Positions 8,790 to 16,551 of a stretch of 64,000 bases of DNA are shown here, piece after piece. Position numbers and translations under genes: made by a program. The stretch comes from Candidatus Pseudoruminococcus merdavium (lineage in GTDB: Bacteria; Bacillota; Clostridia; Oscillospirales; Ruminococcaceae). A model generated the notes under the pieces. That model was not told the DNA's origin and made no database searches. It saw only the letters and a list, made by a program, of their open reading frames with translations. The DNA lies in the NCBI GenBank assembly GCA_904419745.1, contig CAJFSS010000014.1:1-64000 (forward strand), in the 5' to 3' direction. The number at the start of each line of letters is the position of its first letter. The stretch's first letter is position 1.

Positions 8790-10612
8790 GTAATAAAAGA
8801 GGCCCTATGGGGCATGGAAGAATGCAGGGCGAAAAAGCCAAGGACTTCAAGGGCTCAATGAAAAACCTAATTCGGCATCTCTCTGCTTATAAAATCTCCT
8901 TGCTACTGGTTCTAATTTTCGCGGTAGGGAGTACGGTTTTTTCCATTATCGGACCAAAAATCCTTGGAAATGCGACTACGGAAATTTTTAACGGCCTGGT
9001 CAGCAAAGTTTCCGGAGGCGCTGGAATTGACTTTGCCAAGGTGGGTCAAATCCTCATCTTTTTACTGATCATGTATGCAGTCAGCGCGCTATTTTCCTAT
9101 ATCCAGAGTTTTCTGATGACCGGCGTCACCCAAAAGGTCACCTATCAGTTGAGAAAAGCAATTTCCGAGAAAATCAACCGAATGCCGATGAAATATTTTG
9201 ACGGCAAAACCCATGGAGAGGTACTCTCCCGCGTGACCAATGATATTGATACCCTCAGCCAGAGCATGAATCAGAGCGTCATCCAGATTATCACCTCTGT
9301 TACTACGGTCATCGGCGTACTGATCATGATGTTTTCCATCAGCTGGCTGATGACAATTGTTGCCCTTTTGATCCTCCCGGTTTCCATGCTGCTTGTCTCC
9401 GCCATTGTCAAACGTTCTCAAAAGTATTTTAAAGCACAACAGGAATATCTTGGCCATGTCAACGGGCAAGTGGAAGAGGTCTATGGAGGCCACAACATTG
9501 TACGGGCTTTTAACAGCGAAGAAGATGTCGTAAAGACCTTTGATGAAACCAACGAAACCCTATATAAATCCGCATGGAAATCACAGTTTTTCTCCGGTAT
9601 GATGCAGCCGATCATGAATTTTATCGGCAATGTCGGCTATGTTGTTGTCGCTATTCTTGGGGGATGGCTGGCTATTGGCGGGACTATTACCGTGGGAAAT
9701 ATCCAATCCTTTATCCAGTATGTAAAAACCTTTACCCAGCAAGTATCCTCTGTGGCACAGGTGACCAACATGCTCCAATCCACAGCAGCCGCGGCAGAGC
9801 GCGTATTTGAATTTCTTGCGGAAGAAGAGGAGGATCAGACGGTTCCAAATCCGGTTTCTATTGAGGGACTGCAAGGACGCGTCTCTTTTGATCATGTCCA
9901 ATTTGGATACAATCCAGAAAAAATCATTATTAAGGATTTTTCCGCGGCAGTAGAACCAGGACAGAAAATAGCTATTGTAGGACCAACTGGCGCCGGCAAG
10001 ACCACTATGATTAAACTGCTGATGCGGTTTTACGACGTTACCGGAGGTGCAATCCTAATAGACGGGCATAATGTAAAAGATTTTAACCGCAGTGAACTGC
10101 GTGAAATGTTTGGCATGGTGCTTCAGGATACCTGGCTGTTCAATGGGACAATTCTGGATAACATCCGTTACGGAAAACTTGACGCCACAGATGAAGAGGT
10201 CAAAGCTGCTGCAAAATCCGCCCATGTTGACCATTTTGTCAAAACCCTGCCGGATGGGTACCATATGGTACTCAATGAGGAGGCAAGCAATGTCTCCCAG
10301 GGTCAAAAGCAGCTTTTGACCATCGCCCGTGCCATTTTGGCCGATCCGAAAATTCTGATTCTTGACGAGGCAACCTCTTCTGTTGATACCCGTACTGAGG
10401 AACGCATCCAGAAAGCTATGGACAATCTGATGCGGGGACGTACCAGCTTTATCATTGCGCACCGTCTCTCCACTATCCGAGACGCAGATTTGATTCTTGT
10501 CATGAATAACGGCGACATTGTCGAGCAGGGAACGCATGAAGAGCTTCTGGCCCGCAAAGGGTTTTATGCAAAGCTCTACAATTCCCAGTTTGAAAGCGTT
10601 CAATCCGCATAA
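8786..10612 (+). CDS. ABC exporter half-transporter, catalytic subunit
   Basis: Second half of the heterodimeric exporter; 608 residues with six membrane helices and one nucleotide-binding domain. Walker A GPTGAGKTT (about 401-409), intact Walker B LILDEATSSVD (about 521) with catalytic Glu, and switch His in IIAHRLST (about 557). Its signature reads VSQGQ instead of LSGGQ, the complementary degeneration to the partner's Walker B, so one composite ATP site is active and the other not. The N-terminus (GPMGHGRMQGEKAKD) is cytoplasmic and Met/Gly-rich, as in many Firmicute homologues. Likely exports a drug or hydrophobic compound sensed by MarR. Confidence 0.93.
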   Translation: MSNKRGPMGHGRMQGEKAKDFKGSMKNLIRHLSAYKISLLLVLIFAVGSTVFSIIGPKILGNATTEIFNGLVSKVSGGAGIDFAKVGQILIFLLIMYAVSALFSYIQSFLMTGVTQKVTYQLRKAISEKINRMPMKYFDGKTHGEVLSRVTNDIDTLSQSMNQSVIQIITSVTTVIGVLIMMFSISWLMTIVALLILPVSMLLVSAIVKRSQKYFKAQQEYLGHVNGQVEEVYGGHNIVRAFNSEEDVVKTFDETNETLYKSAWKSQFFSGMMQPIMNFIGNVGYVVVAILGGWLAIGGTITVGNIQSFIQYVKTFTQQVSSVAQVTNMLQSTAAAAERVFEFLAEEEEDQTVPNPVSIEGLQGRVSFDHVQFGYNPEKIIIKDFSAAVEPGQKIAIVGPTGAGKTTMIKLLMRFYDVTGGAILIDGHNVKDFNRSELREMFGMVLQDTWLFNGTILDNIRYGKLDATDEEVKAAAKSAHVDHFVKTLPDGYHMVLNEEASNVSQGQKQLLTIARAILADPKILILDEATSSVDTRTEERIQKAMDNLMRGRTSFIIAHRLSTIRDADLILVMNNGDIVEQGTHEELLARKGFYAKLYNSQFESVQSA

Positions 10613-10623
10613 GAAGTATACAA

Positions 10624-10671
10624 ATCCCCTGTTTTCGAGGAATTTTCCCTGGAAATGGGGGATCATTTTTT
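10624..10671 (+). terminator. Terminator of the ABC exporter operon
   Basis: ATCCCC (10624-10629) pairs with GGGGAT (10658-10663) with additional inner pairing, followed by CATTTTTT. Confidence 0.7.
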
Positions 10672-10920
10672 GTAAGACCCAAAATTGACCCTGTGATGGC
10701 GCTAGCCGAAGCCCCGTACAGACTAGATTTATATACCGCAGGAAATGGGGTATCTGCTTCCAGACGTTGCAAATGAAAACTTTGGGCTCACCAACGGAAG
10801 ATGGAATTTTTGAATTTATTGACCCTCTCAGGGAATATGGATAGGTGGATCCGGATATCGGGGGAATACCAAAGTGGCCGAAAACTCATCAATGATTGGA
10901 AATTGCAATCTGGCAAAAAG
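10672..10920. other. Non-coding stretch without recognisable content
   Basis: Between the exporter terminator and the next hairpin I see no convincing gene. A small open frame starting at 10801 lacks a ribosome binding site and crosses the terminator palindrome, so it is not called. No repeat or RNA motif was recognised. Confidence 0.4.
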
Positions 10921-10955
10921 AAAAGTCCGCATGGAAAATTTCCATGCGGACTTTT
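10921..10955. terminator. Perfect palindrome, probable bidirectional terminator
   Basis: A 17-base arm (10921-10937) pairs perfectly with 10939-10955; runs of T follow on both strands. It can end transcripts of the minus-strand SDR operon, about 140 bases downstream of its stop, and back up the exporter terminator. Confidence 0.75.
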
Positions 10956-11097
10956 TACTGAACCAGCACAATCACATGTGCTTGGTACTCACATGAATAT
11001 AATGCTCTATCTGCTCCAGTATTACTTCATAGGAACGACTACTGAATCATCCATGATTTCATAGCTGGACGGGTTACTTATCCTATTTCCAATGTCT

Positions 11098-11832
11098 TTA
11101 AATGACGATTCCCCCATTGGGGCTAAGTACCTGGCCAGTGATAAATCCAGCCTGTTCTGAAGCCAAAAAGCAGATTGCATCCGCTACATCCTGCGGGGTT
11201 CCCAGGCGGCCAAGCGGCGCCTCCTCACGCAACGCCTGCTTTGTTTGGTCATCATAATCTGCACACATATCCGTTTCAATCACCCCGGGAGCCACACAGT
11301 TGACCGTAATACCGGAAGGGCCGACCTCTTTTGCAAGCGCCTTGGTCAGTCCAATAATGCCAGCTTTTGCCGCGGAATAATGGACCTCACATGCACCGCC
11401 AGTTATCCCCCACATGGAGGATACCGTAACAATCCGTCCTTCTTTCCGGTGAATCATCTGTGGCAACACGGCATGACAACAATGGAATGTCCCGCTCAAA
11501 TGCACCCCTATCATCCGGTTCCACTCTTCCTCAGTGATATCCTGAAACAGGCGCTGTTGGGCAATCCCTGCATTACAGACGAGCACATCAATCCTTCCAA
11601 AGAGCTCTGTCACGTCCCGGACCATCTGATCGACCGCATCCGCATGAGAAACATCCGTTCGGAAAGTCTGTGCAAAAACTCCAAAACTGCGTACAATTTC
11701 CGCAGTTTTTTCCGCTGAATCCGTATCTGCATAATAATTGAGCGCCACCTGGTAACCCTTGGATGCAAAAGAAATGGCCGTTGACCGCCCAATTCCACGG
11801 GAAGCCCCTGTAATCAATACTGTTTTTGCCAT
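11098..11832 (-). CDS. SDR-family oxidoreductase, FabG-like
   Basis: Short-chain dehydrogenase, 244 residues. The Rossmann motif TGASRGIG lies at about 7-14, NAG at about 86-88, and the active-site Ser...Tyr-x-x-x-Lys as VSS...YSAAK. The C-terminus (FITGQVLSPNGGIVI) matches the FabG group, so 3-oxoacyl-ACP reductase is the nearest guess, but it is not in a fatty-acid cluster and the substrate is unknown. Start ATG 11832 has GAGGAG eight bases upstream; the GTG three codons before would be too near. It follows the DRTGG-like gene by 20 bases on the same transcript. Confidence 0.85.
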   Translation of the reverse strand: MAKTVLITGASRGIGRSTAISFASKGYQVALNYYADTDSAEKTAEIVRSFGVFAQTFRTDVSHADAVDQMVRDVTELFGRIDVLVCNAGIAQQRLFQDITEEEWNRMIGVHLSGTFHCCHAVLPQMIHRKEGRIVTVSSMWGITGGACEVHYSAAKAGIIGLTKALAKEVGPSGITVNCVAPGVIETDMCADYDDQTKQALREEAPLGRLGTPQDVADAICFLASEQAGFITGQVLSPNGGIVI

Positions 11833-11852
11833 TTTGTCCACTCCTCGTATTT

Positions 11853-12179
11853 CTAATTTTCTTGTAAAAGAAGCCCGGTTTCAAAGGCGGGTAGGGTGCT
11901 CGCAGCAAGCGCTATTCCATGTTGCTTTGCGCAACTAAGTAGAGTTTCCGGAACAACGACCCCCTCCGCAAAAACCACGCAGGAAACCTCCCTGCGCAGG
12001 GCTACGGCCAGAGTATTTTCATTTGCAATGACTGTGATAAAAGCGCAGCCAGCCGGCGCATGTGCAAGGGCATGGCTGAGCAAATCACAGCAGTATACCC
12101 TTTTCCATGCCCTGAACGGATTTCCCCCATCTGAAAGTGGGGAAATACCCTTTATTTCTTTTAAATCACAAAATTTCAT
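11853..12179 (-). CDS. DRTGG-domain-like protein
   Basis: Protein of 108 residues whose layout matches stand-alone DRTGG-type domains: an N-terminal MKFCDLKEIKG strand-helix, a central CDLLSHALAH segment, an alternating hydrophobic strand (CVVFAEGVVVPE) and a C-terminal ALAAS...FETGLLL helix. In anaerobes such domains occur as small ligand-binding or regulatory subunits next to hydrogenases and serine-kinase-like proteins; here the neighbour is an SDR. Family assignment is from pattern memory and moderate. Start ATG 12179 follows AGGAGG. First gene of a two-gene operon with the SDR. Confidence 0.6.
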   Translation of the reverse strand: MKFCDLKEIKGISPLSDGGNPFRAWKRVYCCDLLSHALAHAPAGCAFITVIANENTLAVALRREVSCVVFAEGVVVPETLLSCAKQHGIALAASTLPAFETGLLLQEN

Positions 12180-12201
12180 TCTGGTTCCTCCTGTGAAAAG
12201 A

Positions 12202-12280
12202 CGGGATATCCCGACGGAGGGATCTATTCCGATAGACCCGTTAAAAACCGGATATCCCCCATGATAAAATAGAGATATCT
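12202..12280. promoter_or_regulatory. Divergent intergenic region with three GATATC-centred palindromes
   Basis: Between the minus-strand DRTGG gene and the plus-strand Nudix gene lie CGGGATATCCCG (12202-12213), GGATATCC (12250-12257) and AGATATCT (about 12273-12280). The middle one sits between a weak -35 TTAAAA and -10 TAAAAT for the Nudix gene. They could be operators of an unknown regulator. Confidence 0.35.
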
Positions 12281-12314
12281 TTCAGCGACTACGATTTTCA
12301 AGGAAGGCGATATT

Positions 12315-12785
12315 ATGGCCATTCGAAATTCTGCAAAAGCGATACTCATAAATAAAGGGCAAATTTTAGTCAATCGATGCCAGGATGCAGACACCGGCGA
12401 AACATATTTTGATTTACCCGGCGGAGGACAACACCCATTGGAAACCATGGAAAATGCCGTTATGCGTGAAGTGTTGGAAGAAACCGGATACGAGATAAAC
12501 ATTATCCGGTTTGCTGCATTGGCAGAGGAAATCTCGTTAAATAAAAACCCGTGGCAACAATCTCCCGATTATGCGCACAGAATCCACCATATTTTCCTTG
12601 CAGAACTGTCTAAGGAAAATCCGATACATCCATCAGAACGGGACTTTCAGCAAAAAGAGTGTATCTGGCTTCCCCTAAATGAAATACAAAGGCTGGTATT
12701 TCGTCCCCGGCTGCTCAACAGAAATCTGGACGCCATCCTCGCATCGCCCTGTCCTGTCTATCTTGGGAGCTCCTTTGAAGAATAG
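12315..12785 (+). CDS. Nudix hydrolase
   Basis: Hydrolase for nucleoside diphosphates linked to another group, 156 residues. The Nudix box GX5EX7REUXEEXGU is complete, beginning at the second Gly of PGGGQ (about 37) and continuing through REVLEETGY with the metal-binding glutamates present. The substrate cannot be told; the MutT-like N-terminus (RNSAKAILINKGQILVNR) and the trailing WLPLNEIQRL are typical of uncharacterised Firmicute members. Start ATG 12315 follows AAGGAAGG. Stands alone, divergent from the DRTGG/SDR operon. Confidence 0.85.
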   Translation: MAIRNSAKAILINKGQILVNRCQDADTGETYFDLPGGGQHPLETMENAVMREVLEETGYEINIIRFAALAEEISLNKNPWQQSPDYAHRIHHIFLAELSKENPIHPSERDFQQKECIWLPLNEIQRLVFRPRLLNRNLDAILASPCPVYLGSSFEE

Positions 12786-13068
12786 CTACCATCCCATAAA
12801 AACCTGTTTGTTTCATTATAACGGGATTTGAAACCCGGTTCAATCCCATGTCTATTGAAATCCCCTTTTCCTTAATCTTCTGCTAAGGTTTCGTCATAAA
12901 ATCACCCAGAATTGTTAGTAGACTTGTCACACTCTATTTACACATTTTGGGGTAGTCCCGGGTATAATAAACATGTACTCACAAAGAGTACAAAGCATTT
13001 CCTTTTCATATTTTTCATACGGTGTGTTTACCCCACACACTACTCCCTTTTTAAGAAGACCCCCTTCT
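12786..13068. other. Gene-free stretch with inverted repeats
   Basis: It holds an imperfect hairpin at 12823-12847 (GGGATT/AATCCC), a TATAAT at 12963-12968 without a well-placed -35, and small hairpins GTACTC-acaaa-GAGTAC (12975-12991) and GTGTG/CACAC near 13024-13039. No gene was found. It may encode a small RNA ending in the strong terminator that follows. Confidence 0.35.
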
Positions 13069-13121
13069 AAACGGAAAAAGGATGTCCGATCACCCCTCGG
13101 ACATCCTTTTTCCGTTTTCTT
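13069..13121 (+). terminator. Long intrinsic terminator, 21-bp stem
   Basis: A 21-base arm (13069-13089) pairs perfectly with 13097-13117 around a seven-base loop, then TTTTCTTTT. It lies 284 bases after the first Nudix gene and just upstream of the second one's promoter; A-rich sequence on the other side makes it potentially bidirectional. Confidence 0.85.
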
Positions 13122-13124
13122 TTC

Positions 13125-13153
13125 TTGACAGGGATCCCGGTTTCTCCTATGAT
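13125..13153 (+). promoter_or_regulatory. Sigma-A promoter of ADP-ribose pyrophosphatase
   Basis: TTGACA (13125-13130), 17 bases, TATGAT (13148-13153), directly after the terminator. Confidence 0.8.
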
Positions 13154-13220
13154 GAAAATGACAAAGACTTTTGCATTTTTTCATCCAAAAATTTTATCTA
13201 TAAGGAAACAGGGTGATACC

Positions 13221-13763
13221 ATGGCACATTTTGAAAAAACATTGGAACAACAGGAGCTTTACCACGGTAAAATTTTAAACCTGCGTCGGGATAAGGTGGA
13301 ACTGGAAAACGGAAGAACATCTTACCGTGAGGTCGTCGAGCACAGCGGAGGTGTTTGCGTACTCCCCATTACGGAAGATGGGAAAGTCCTGCTTGTCAGC
13401 CAGTACCGTTATCCCTACCGAGAGGAAGTTCTGGAAGCTCCGGCAGGGAAAATGGACCGAGAAGGGGAGAGCCCGCTTGCATGCGGAATGCGCGAGCTGG
13501 AAGAGGAAACCGGGCATATTGCCGGAGAATATCTGGATTTAGGAAAATTATATCCCTCTCCAGGATATACCGATGAGGTCATCTATCTCTTTGCAGCCCG
13601 GAATCTCACTAAAACCGTCCAAAAGCTCGATGAAGGCGAGTTTCTGGACGTCCGAGTGTTGGAATTCGAAGAAGCAGTTAGGCTTGTTTTAGAAGGGAAT
13701 ATTGTGGATGCAAAAACCCAGGCTTTGCTTTTAAAAGCAAAGCTGATGGAATTGGGAAAATAG
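13221..13763 (+). CDS. Nudix hydrolase, ADP-ribose pyrophosphatase-like
   Basis: Likely cleaves ADP-ribose to AMP and ribose 5-phosphate. The 180-residue protein has the layout of NudF-type enzymes: HSGGVCVLPI, the VSQYRYPYREEVLEAPAGKMD segment (read in parts) with the Pro-Ala-Gly-Lys characteristic of the ADP-ribose subfamily, and the Nudix box ending RELEEETG. PSPGYTDEVIYLF is also diagnostic. ATG 13221 is chosen because the longer frame would begin inside the promoter; AGGAAACAGGG supplies the ribosome binding site. Monocistronic. Confidence 0.88.
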   Translation: MAHFEKTLEQQELYHGKILNLRRDKVELENGRTSYREVVEHSGGVCVLPITEDGKVLLVSQYRYPYREEVLEAPAGKMDREGESPLACGMRELEEETGHIAGEYLDLGKLYPSPGYTDEVIYLFAARNLTKTVQKLDEGEFLDVRVLEFEEAVRLVLEGNIVDAKTQALLLKAKLMELGK

Positions 13764-13818
13764 TTCCCTTTTTCTGGAAACACCGGATATCAAATCAACC
13801 GGTGTTTTTCATGGTTTT

Positions 13819-14679
13819 CTATCGTATGGTTCTTTTTACAAACAGCTCCATGTATCTTTTAATATTTTTATCGGTGGATTTCAAAATGAACTTACACAAG
13901 GGGAATTTCCCAGGAAACCGGCAACTTGTATGCCACATATTGATAAAACTGGCTCCCGATATATCCGGCAGAAGGGAAAGGTATTTGTATGTACCAAGGC
14001 AGACGATACTGTCCGGGGAAAGAAGCTCAATTTCACGACAAATATACTCCCGATAGCGTTTTGTATAAGTCCTCACAATTTTTTCGGAGTTGTTCCCGCC
14101 CCGTTTATTCAGGTTCAGGAAGGCTACCTGGCAAATGGCGTCCTGTAATTCCTCCGGTGTTGGATCCAGATTCTCTGTCAGTAAAAAACAGGCCATCCGC
14201 GCGATTTTTTCAAGTTGCTTTGCTCGATTATCCACCCGTTTGTTGTTGCAAGTCACTGGATTACCCTGATAGAGCTCCGAAAAAGCGTACTTTTGATACC
14301 ATATTCTCTGATCCCTTTGAGAAGGAATTTCTCCTTTCTTCCGGTAGGTTTGAATATTTGCCTCCTTTAAAAGGAAAAGGATTTTTTTCTGTGCATGCTG
14401 ATAAGATTCCATACATACGGCTCCATCTTTGACAAAGGAATCTCGTTCTATTGGAGGATAGTAGGCATATTTTTTCCCATGGCGGTCGATGATCTTTACA
14501 AGAAAATTTGCGTTTTCCATGCAAAGGCATTGCCGTCTGTTTAAAGGAAATGCAGCCGTTATCGGAGTAGAGACTGTTGTGTTCTCAAAATTGGGTTCCG
14601 ACCGATGTTCTTCTCTCCAAGCATCGAAAAGCATGTCCAATTGATCAATCTCGATAAGTTCTTTTCTGCCCTTCACCAT
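13819..14679 (-). CDS. Uncharacterised protein resembling the uracil-DNA glycosylase fold
   Basis: I do not recognise a named gene. The 286-residue protein has a hydrophobic strand followed by a polar turn (KKILFLLKEAN, about 104-114), a NLNKRGG segment, SPDSIVCLGTY as a second strand and a late W-H-x-S motif (MWHTSCR). This order recalls the UDG superfamily (GEAPG-like motif 1, a core strand, and a His-Ser motif 2), but motif 1 lacks Gly-Glu-x-Pro-Gly. Cys-rich N-terminus (QCLCMENA). Start ATG 14679 follows AAAGGA; the TTG five codons earlier is less likely. Stands alone, tail to tail with the Nudix gene. Confidence 0.45.
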   Translation of the reverse strand: MVKGRKELIEIDQLDMLFDAWREEHRSEPNFENTTVSTPITAAFPLNRRQCLCMENANFLVKIIDRHGKKYAYYPPIERDSFVKDGAVCMESYQHAQKKILFLLKEANIQTYRKKGEIPSQRDQRIWYQKYAFSELYQGNPVTCNNKRVDNRAKQLEKIARMACFLLTENLDPTPEELQDAICQVAFLNLNKRGGNNSEKIVRTYTKRYREYICREIELLSPDSIVCLGTYKYLSLLPDISGASFINMWHTSCRFPGKFPLCKFILKSTDKNIKRYMELFVKRTIR

Positions 14680-14710
14680 CGATTTCCTTTCCAATTGTAC
14701 TATCTAAGGA

Positions 14711-14742
14711 AAAGCCTGGCCGGAGATCTCCGGCCAGGCTTT
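14711..14742 (-). terminator. Terminator of hisS-aspS
   Basis: A perfect palindrome of two 16-base arms, GC-rich (core GCCTGGCCGGAGA), directly after the aspS stop. Confidence 0.85.
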
Positions 14743-14748
14743 CTGCAC

Positions 14749-16530
14749 TTAATTTTCCTGTTTTACCACTGCAATCCCAAGTTCCTGCAAAGCCTTCTCA
14801 TCGACTTCTGAAGGACAGGAGGTCATCAGTTCGCTGGAGTTTTGAACCTTCGGGAACGCGATGACATCGCGGATGGAATCCTTGCCAAGCATCAGCATCA
14901 CCAGGCGATCCAAACCGTAGGCCATTCCCCCATGCGGCGGGACGCCGTATTGGAACGCGTCAAGCAAAAATCCAAAGCGTGCATAGGCGGTATCATGGTC
15001 AAAGCCCAACGCTTCAAACATCTTCCACTGAATTTCCGGATCATTGATTCGGATGGACCCTCCACCGAGTTCACATCCATTTAAGATCATATCATAGGCG
15101 CGGGCATGGCAGCGTCCAGGATCGGTCAAAAGTTTGTCCAAATCCTCTTCGGCAGGGCAGGTGAATGGGTGGTGCTTTGCCACATAGCGGTTTTCTTCCT
15201 TGTCATATTCAAAAAGAGGGAAGTCGGTTACCCACAAAAAGTGAAATGCCTTTGGATCAATCAATCCAAGACGATTCGCAAGTTCGCAACGCAGTGCTCC
15301 TAAGGAAGCAAACACCACATCATTGTCCGCATCGGCCACCACAAGGAGCAAATCCCCTTCCTTTGCTTCCATCGCTGTGCGGATAGCCTGCTTTTCCTCT
15401 TCAGAAAGGAACTTTTCATAGCTGGAAGACTGTGCGTCTTTTGTCCATCTCAGGTAGGCAAGGCCTTTTGCTCCATAGGTTTTGACAAAATCCGTCAGTT
15501 TATCAATCTCTTTCCGGGTGAGTTTGTCTGCGCCGCCCTTGACATTGATGGCGCGCACGCTCCCAGTAGAAAGCGCACCGGCAAATACTTTAAATTGGCA
15601 GTTTGTCAGCAGGGAGGAGAGGTTTTTCAGTTCCATTCCAAAACGCGTATCCGGTTTATCGCTGCCAAAGCGCTCCATCGCTTCCTCATAGGGCATACGG
15701 AGGAATGGGGTTTTGACGTCGATATCCAGTACCTTCTTGAACACATACTTGATATAACCTTCATTGACGGTCATAACATCATTTTCGTCCACAAAGGACA
15801 TCTCCAAGTCAATTTGGGTAAATTCCGGCTGGCGGTCAGCACGCAAATCTTCATCTCGGAAGCAGCGGGCAATCTGCATGTACTTATCATAGCCGGAGAG
15901 CATCAAAATCTGTTTGTAAAGCTGCGGGGACTGCGGCAGTGCAAAGAAAGAGCCTGGGAATACACGGGAGGGAACAAGATAATCACGCGCACCCTCCGGC
16001 GTAGATTTGATGAGCATCGGGGTTTCAATTTCTAAAAATCCGTTGTCATCAAAATAATCCCTTGCCGCTTTAGTGATCTGGTGGCGCATTTTCAGAGTAT
16101 GCTGCATTTCGGAGCGCCGCAGGTCAAGATAACGGTATTTCAGCCGCAGTTCATCCTTAACATTGGTTTGATCAGTCACCTCAAACGGGGGAGTCTTGGC
16201 AGCGGAGAGGATGCGTAAATCATTGACCAGCACTTCAATTTCTCCGGTGGGGATGTCCGGATTGACGGATTCCCGTTTCCGCACAGTTCCCGCCGCCATC
16301 AGGACATATTCCGCATGGACGCCGGACGCCTTTTGCAACAACTGCTTATCCACCGTATCGTCAAATGCCAGCTGGAGAATCCCTGTACGGTCGCGCAGAT
16401 CGATAAATACAAGATTGCCAAGGTTACGTACTTTCTGTACAAATCCTGCGGCGACAACTTCCTTTCCTATATCCGCAGTCGTAAGCTGCGTACAGTAGTG
16501 GGTTCGTTTAAGCCCTTTCATCGTATCCAT
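14749..16530 (-). CDS. aspS: Aspartyl-tRNA synthetase
   Basis: Charges tRNA-Asp. The 593-residue protein is the bacterial type: N-terminal OB-fold anticodon domain (about 15-105), class II catalytic core with motif 2 FRDEDLRADRQPEFTQID, the bacterial GAD insertion (about 290-400) and motif 3 GLDRLVMLM near the C-terminus. Start ATG 16530 has AAAGGTG six bases upstream; GTG at 16539 would overlap that site. It follows hisS by 21 bases and is co-transcribed under the T-box. Whether it also charges tRNA-Asn cannot be told from sequence alone. Confidence 0.96.
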   Translation of the reverse strand: MDTMKGLKRTHYCTQLTTADIGKEVVAAGFVQKVRNLGNLVFIDLRDRTGILQLAFDDTVDKQLLQKASGVHAEYVLMAAGTVRKRESVNPDIPTGEIEVLVNDLRILSAAKTPPFEVTDQTNVKDELRLKYRYLDLRRSEMQHTLKMRHQITKAARDYFDDNGFLEIETPMLIKSTPEGARDYLVPSRVFPGSFFALPQSPQLYKQILMLSGYDKYMQIARCFRDEDLRADRQPEFTQIDLEMSFVDENDVMTVNEGYIKYVFKKVLDIDVKTPFLRMPYEEAMERFGSDKPDTRFGMELKNLSSLLTNCQFKVFAGALSTGSVRAINVKGGADKLTRKEIDKLTDFVKTYGAKGLAYLRWTKDAQSSSYEKFLSEEEKQAIRTAMEAKEGDLLLVVADADNDVVFASLGALRCELANRLGLIDPKAFHFLWVTDFPLFEYDKEENRYVAKHHPFTCPAEEDLDKLLTDPGRCHARAYDMILNGCELGGGSIRINDPEIQWKMFEALGFDHDTAYARFGFLLDAFQYGVPPHGGMAYGLDRLVMLMLGKDSIRDVIAFPKVQNSSELMTSCPSEVDEKALQELGIAVVKQEN

Positions 16531-16551
16531 ATCATTCACCTTTTCCTGTCA

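Noticed and set aside
10672-10920. Remnant of a mobile element in the gap after the exporter
   Set aside because: No inverted terminal repeats, target duplication or transposase residues could be found.
10801-11064. Open frame of 87 codons in the gap after the ABC exporter
   Set aside because: No ribosome binding site and it runs through a perfect terminator palindrome.
12927-13184. Minus-strand frame over the 21-bp terminator
   Set aside because: Covers a terminator and a promoter; not coding.
13989-14432. Plus-strand frame of 147 codons opposite the UDG-like gene
   Set aside because: Antisense, no start signal.
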